Assembly (NCBI GenBank): GCA_035489755.1
Contig: DATGZK010000082.1
Location: forward strand, 1 to 64,000
Direction of reading: 5' to 3'
Length of the DNA: 64,000 nucleotides
Source of the DNA: UBA9160 sp035489755
Lineage (GTDB): Bacteria > Myxococcota_A > UBA9160
Below the pieces are notes generated by a model. It was given only the letters and a program-made list of their open reading frames with translations. It searched no databases and was not told where the DNA came from. Below are positions 61,285 through 64,000 of this stretch, piece after piece. Both the position numbers and the translations under genes were made by a program. The stretch's first letter is position 1; the number at the start of each line of letters is the position of its first letter.

Positions 61285-63999
61285 TCACAGCCAGCTCTGG
61301 AAGCGCCGGATATACCAGGTCTTCACGCCCTGGGTGAGGACGCAATAGCTGAGCAGGATGGCTGCAAGCCAGAGGAAATAGGTGCCAGGCAGCCGCACGA
61401 GGCTGCTCGCTCCTGCGATCGGTGAGAAGGGGAGCCAAATTCCCACCGCCATGATGAGACCCGTCAGCAGCAACACAGGGGTCGCGGCGACACTCTGAAT
61501 GAAGGGGATCCTCTGTGTGCGGATCATGTGCACGATGAGGGTCTGCGAGAGCAAGCCCTCGACGAACCATCCCGACTGGAAGAGCGACTGCCGCTCCGGG
61601 CTATTCGCTCCCAAGGCCCACCACAGGACGAGGAAGGTCAGCACATCGAAGACCGAGCTCACCGGACCGATGAAGACCATGAACCGCGCGATTCCGCTCG
61701 GCTCCCACTTGCGGGGCCGCTCCAGGAACTCCCGGTCCATCCGGTCCCAGGGCAAGGAGAGCTGCGAGAGGTCGTAGAGGAGATTCTGGATCAGTAGCTG
61801 GATCGCGAGCATCGGAAGGAACGGAAGGAATGCGCTTGCGATGAGTACGCTGAAAACGTTCCCGAAGTTCGAGCTCGCGGTCATCTTGATGTACTTGATG
61901 ATGTTTCCGTACACCTGCCTTCCCCGCAGAACTCCTTCTTCGAGTACGAGCAGGCTCTTTTCGAGAAGGATCAGGTCCGCCGATTCCCGGGCAATGTCGG
62001 TCGCCGTGTCCACAGAGATCCCCACGTCCGCATCTCGCAGGGCCGCGGCGTCATTGATCCCATCGCCGAGGAATCCGACGGTATGCCCCTTGTTGCGCAG
62101 CGCCCTCACGATCCGCGCCTTCTGCAGGGGCGCCAGCTTGGCGAAGACCGAGACCCGGTCACAAAGCTCTGCGAGCTCCTTCTCCGAGAGCTCATCGATC
62201 TCGCTCCCGAGTGCCAGATGGGTCACGTCGAGCCCGACTTCTCGGCACACGCGGCGCGTCACGATCTCGTTGTCCCCGGTCAGGATCTTCACGGAAACGC
62301 CGTGGCGGCGCAGGGCCGCGAGCGCCGCCGCTGCGCTCTCCTTCGGGGGATCCAAGAAAGCGATAAACCCGAGGAGGACCAACTCGCTCTCGTCGGCGAC
62401 GGTGTAGGCGTGGCCGGAAATGCGCATCCTCTTATAGGCCACTGCGACGACGCGCAGGCCGCTTTCATTTTTCTTTGCGACCAGTTCCGCGCACTCGCCC
62501 CGCAGGTCGTCGGTCAGAGGGACGACGCCGCCGCGCTCTTCGGCGTAGCCGCAGACCTCGAGGATCTCCTCGGTTGCGCCCTTGCAGATCAAGAGGTCAT
62601 GGCTGCGTTCCGTCCAGACGACGACGGACATCCTGCGGCGCGCAAAGTCGAAGGGGATCTCATCGACTTTTTGGTAGCGCGCGCCCAGGAGCTCCTGCCG
62701 CTCGGGAGCGACGCGTTCGAGCACCGCGCGGTCGAGGAGATTCTTGAGTCCAGTCTGGAAGCGACTGTTCAGGTAGGCGTAGTCCAAGACACGGGCGTCT
62801 TCTTGACCGTGAATGTCCAGGTGCTCTTCGAGCACAATGCGGTCTTCGGTCAGCGTCCCGGTCTTGTCCGTGCACAGGACGTCCATCGCTCCAAAGTTCT
62901 GGATGGCGTTGAGCCGCTTCACGACCACCTTGCGACGAGCCATTCCGACGGCGCCTCGCGCGAGGTTGGCCGTCACCACCATCGGAAGCATCTCCGGGGT
63001 AAGACCTACGGCGACCGCGATCGCGAACAGGAAAGCCTCCTTCCAGTCCCCCTTGGCGAGGCCGTTGATCAAGAAAACCACCGGAACCATGACCAGCATG
63101 AACGCAATCAGAACCCGCGTCACACTGTTGACGCCGTGGTCGAAGCTCGTGAGGCTGCGGTGCCCGATGACGCTGCGCGCGAGAGATCCGAAGTACGTGC
63201 GACGCCCGGTTGCGACCACAAGCCCGAGCGCCGAGCCGCTGATGACGTTTGTTCCCATGAAGCACAGGTTTCCGCGCTCAAGGGGGTTGCGACGAGCGAC
63301 GCCGGAGTCCTTTCCCTGGAGCTCCCCCAGCGTGTCGTACTTTTCGATCGGCATGGCTTCTCCGGTCAGCGCGGACTGACTCACGAACAGGTCCTTTGAG
63401 CGGAGAATGCGAAGGTCTGCGGGAACCATGTCCCCCGCCGAGAGGTGAACGAGGTCGCCCGGAACGAGTTCTTCGAAGGGAACGTCCCGCTTCTCGCAGC
63501 GCCAAAGGGGCCGTTCGTCGGGCCCGGTTTCGCAGGATTGCCTCATCACAGTGGCGGACGTTTGGACCATGGCCCGAAGCGCTTCGGCCTCCCGCGAGGA
63601 GCGGAACTCCTGGACGAATCGCATGAGAACGCTGACCACGACCATCACGGAGACGACGACCGTGCCTCGGGTGTCTCCGGTCCAGAAGGAAACGGCTCCG
63701 AGGACGACGAGCACGAGCACAAACGGATTGCGGAGGTTGCGCAGCAGGAGGCGATACCAGCGGGGCGGTTGCTGGTGAGCGATCTCGTTGGGGCCGTATT
63801 CCCTAAGGCGCTCGGTCACCTGCTCAGGAGACAGCCCATTCCCGTTTGACCCGAGCTGTTCGAGCGCAGCGTTCGCGTCTGCATCCGAAACGGCGAGAAG
63901 GGCGGAAACGTCGTGGACCGCGACGCGGAGCCGGCGCCGGCCGGATCCTTCTCCGGATGTTCGGGTCCCGATCCTTCTGAAAATGCGCGCACGCAGCAT
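61285..63999 (-). CDS. mgtA: MgtA-type P-type ATPase (P3B, magnesium transporter family)
   Basis: 904 residues if the ATG at 63999 is the start; the frame could extend past the window edge. A cytoplasmic N-terminus (LREYGPNEIAHQQPPRWYRL) precedes the transport core. Actuator motif is LTGEAMP; phosphorylation Asp is in LCTDKTGTLT; hinge is GFLGDGINDAAAL. Transmembrane helix 4 carries VGLTPEMLPMVV, typical of the P3B Mg2+ importers, and the C-terminal helices are complete. About 30 Arg-rich residues at the N-terminus look unusual and may not be translated. Confidence 0.93.
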   Translation of the reverse strand: MLRARIFRRIGTRTSGEGSGRRRLRVAVHDVSALLAVSDADANAALEQLGSNGNGLSPEQVTERLREYGPNEIAHQQPPRWYRLLLRNLRNPFVLVLVVLGAVSFWTGDTRGTVVVSVMVVVSVLMRFVQEFRSSREAEALRAMVQTSATVMRQSCETGPDERPLWRCEKRDVPFEELVPGDLVHLSAGDMVPADLRILRSKDLFVSQSALTGEAMPIEKYDTLGELQGKDSGVARRNPLERGNLCFMGTNVISGSALGLVVATGRRTYFGSLARSVIGHRSLTSFDHGVNSVTRVLIAFMLVMVPVVFLINGLAKGDWKEAFLFAIAVAVGLTPEMLPMVVTANLARGAVGMARRKVVVKRLNAIQNFGAMDVLCTDKTGTLTEDRIVLEEHLDIHGQEDARVLDYAYLNSRFQTGLKNLLDRAVLERVAPERQELLGARYQKVDEIPFDFARRRMSVVVWTERSHDLLICKGATEEILEVCGYAEERGGVVPLTDDLRGECAELVAKKNESGLRVVAVAYKRMRISGHAYTVADESELVLLGFIAFLDPPKESAAAALAALRRHGVSVKILTGDNEIVTRRVCREVGLDVTHLALGSEIDELSEKELAELCDRVSVFAKLAPLQKARIVRALRNKGHTVGFLGDGINDAAALRDADVGISVDTATDIARESADLILLEKSLLVLEEGVLRGRQVYGNIIKYIKMTASSNFGNVFSVLIASAFLPFLPMLAIQLLIQNLLYDLSQLSLPWDRMDREFLERPRKWEPSGIARFMVFIGPVSSVFDVLTFLVLWWALGANSPERQSLFQSGWFVEGLLSQTLIVHMIRTQRIPFIQSVAATPVLLLTGLIMAVGIWLPFSPIAGASSLVRLPGTYFLWLAAILLSYCVLTQGVKTWYIRRFQSWL

Positions 64000-64000
64000 T

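Overview
The window is 64 kb of GC-rich chromosome from a Gram-negative bacterium. Outer-membrane barrel, lipoprotein and periplasmic genes support the Gram-negative call. An XrtA/PEP-CTERM-type exopolysaccharide locus, sigma-54 and ECF regulators, DUF1329 and YCF48-like secreted proteins and an F420-type (DDN-like) reductase together suggest a deltaproteobacterial-grade lineage such as Binatota or Myxococcota relatives. That placement is inference, since no rRNA is present. I found no tRNA, rRNA, CRISPR array, transposon or prophage. About 54 protein genes cover nearly all of the sequence, and many neighbours overlap by 4 nt (ATGA/GTGA).

Region 1 (1-18.8 kb) is an exopolysaccharide locus. 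It runs: outer-membrane barrel (cut by the left edge), Wzz/GumC chain-length protein, ExeA-like ATPase, CpsD-like tyrosine kinase, WecA/MraY-type initiating transferase, five nucleotide-sugar genes (gmd, two epimerases, ugd, manC), a Crp-family regulator, an NtrB/NtrC-type pair, a PrsT-like TPR lipoprotein and a LysM protein. Glycosyltransferases, polymerase/flippase and the exosortase are not in view and probably lie to the left.

Region 2 (18.9-33.9 kb) is housekeeping: trmFO-xerC-hslV-hslU, a GAF response regulator, argB-argF, then argG-erpA and a nucleotidyltransferase. Between argF and argG sits a four-gene chaperone-like cassette: J-domain/TPR protein, an Hsp70 without its C-terminal lid, a TPR protein, and a PAS/degenerate histidine kinase. 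The first and third proteins share a small helical module. This is my best candidate for an undescribed system.

Region 3 (33.9-41.7 kb) holds a UbiB-family kinase, DUF1329 and YCF48-like secreted proteins separated by a strong hairpin, an acyl-CoA synthetase and a REC-GGDEF protein. Region 4 (41.7-51.6 kb) looks like one long transcription unit: aspS, glpA, glpB, a shortened GlpC, icd, mdh, sucC, sucD. It joins glycerol-3-phosphate oxidation to TCA enzymes.

Region 5 (51.6-64 kb) is accessory: a lipoprotein, an SDR, a GFA-type zinc protein, a PH-like membrane protein, an ECF sigma factor with a DUF4142 gene carrying a matching promoter, a very large perfect hairpin, an F420-type reductase, an MgtC/DUF4010 membrane protein, a GH5 glycosidase and an MgtA-type P-type ATPase at the right edge. 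Start codons were revised from Shine-Dalgarno position and family N-termini where stated; all functional calls are from reading the sequence, with no database search.
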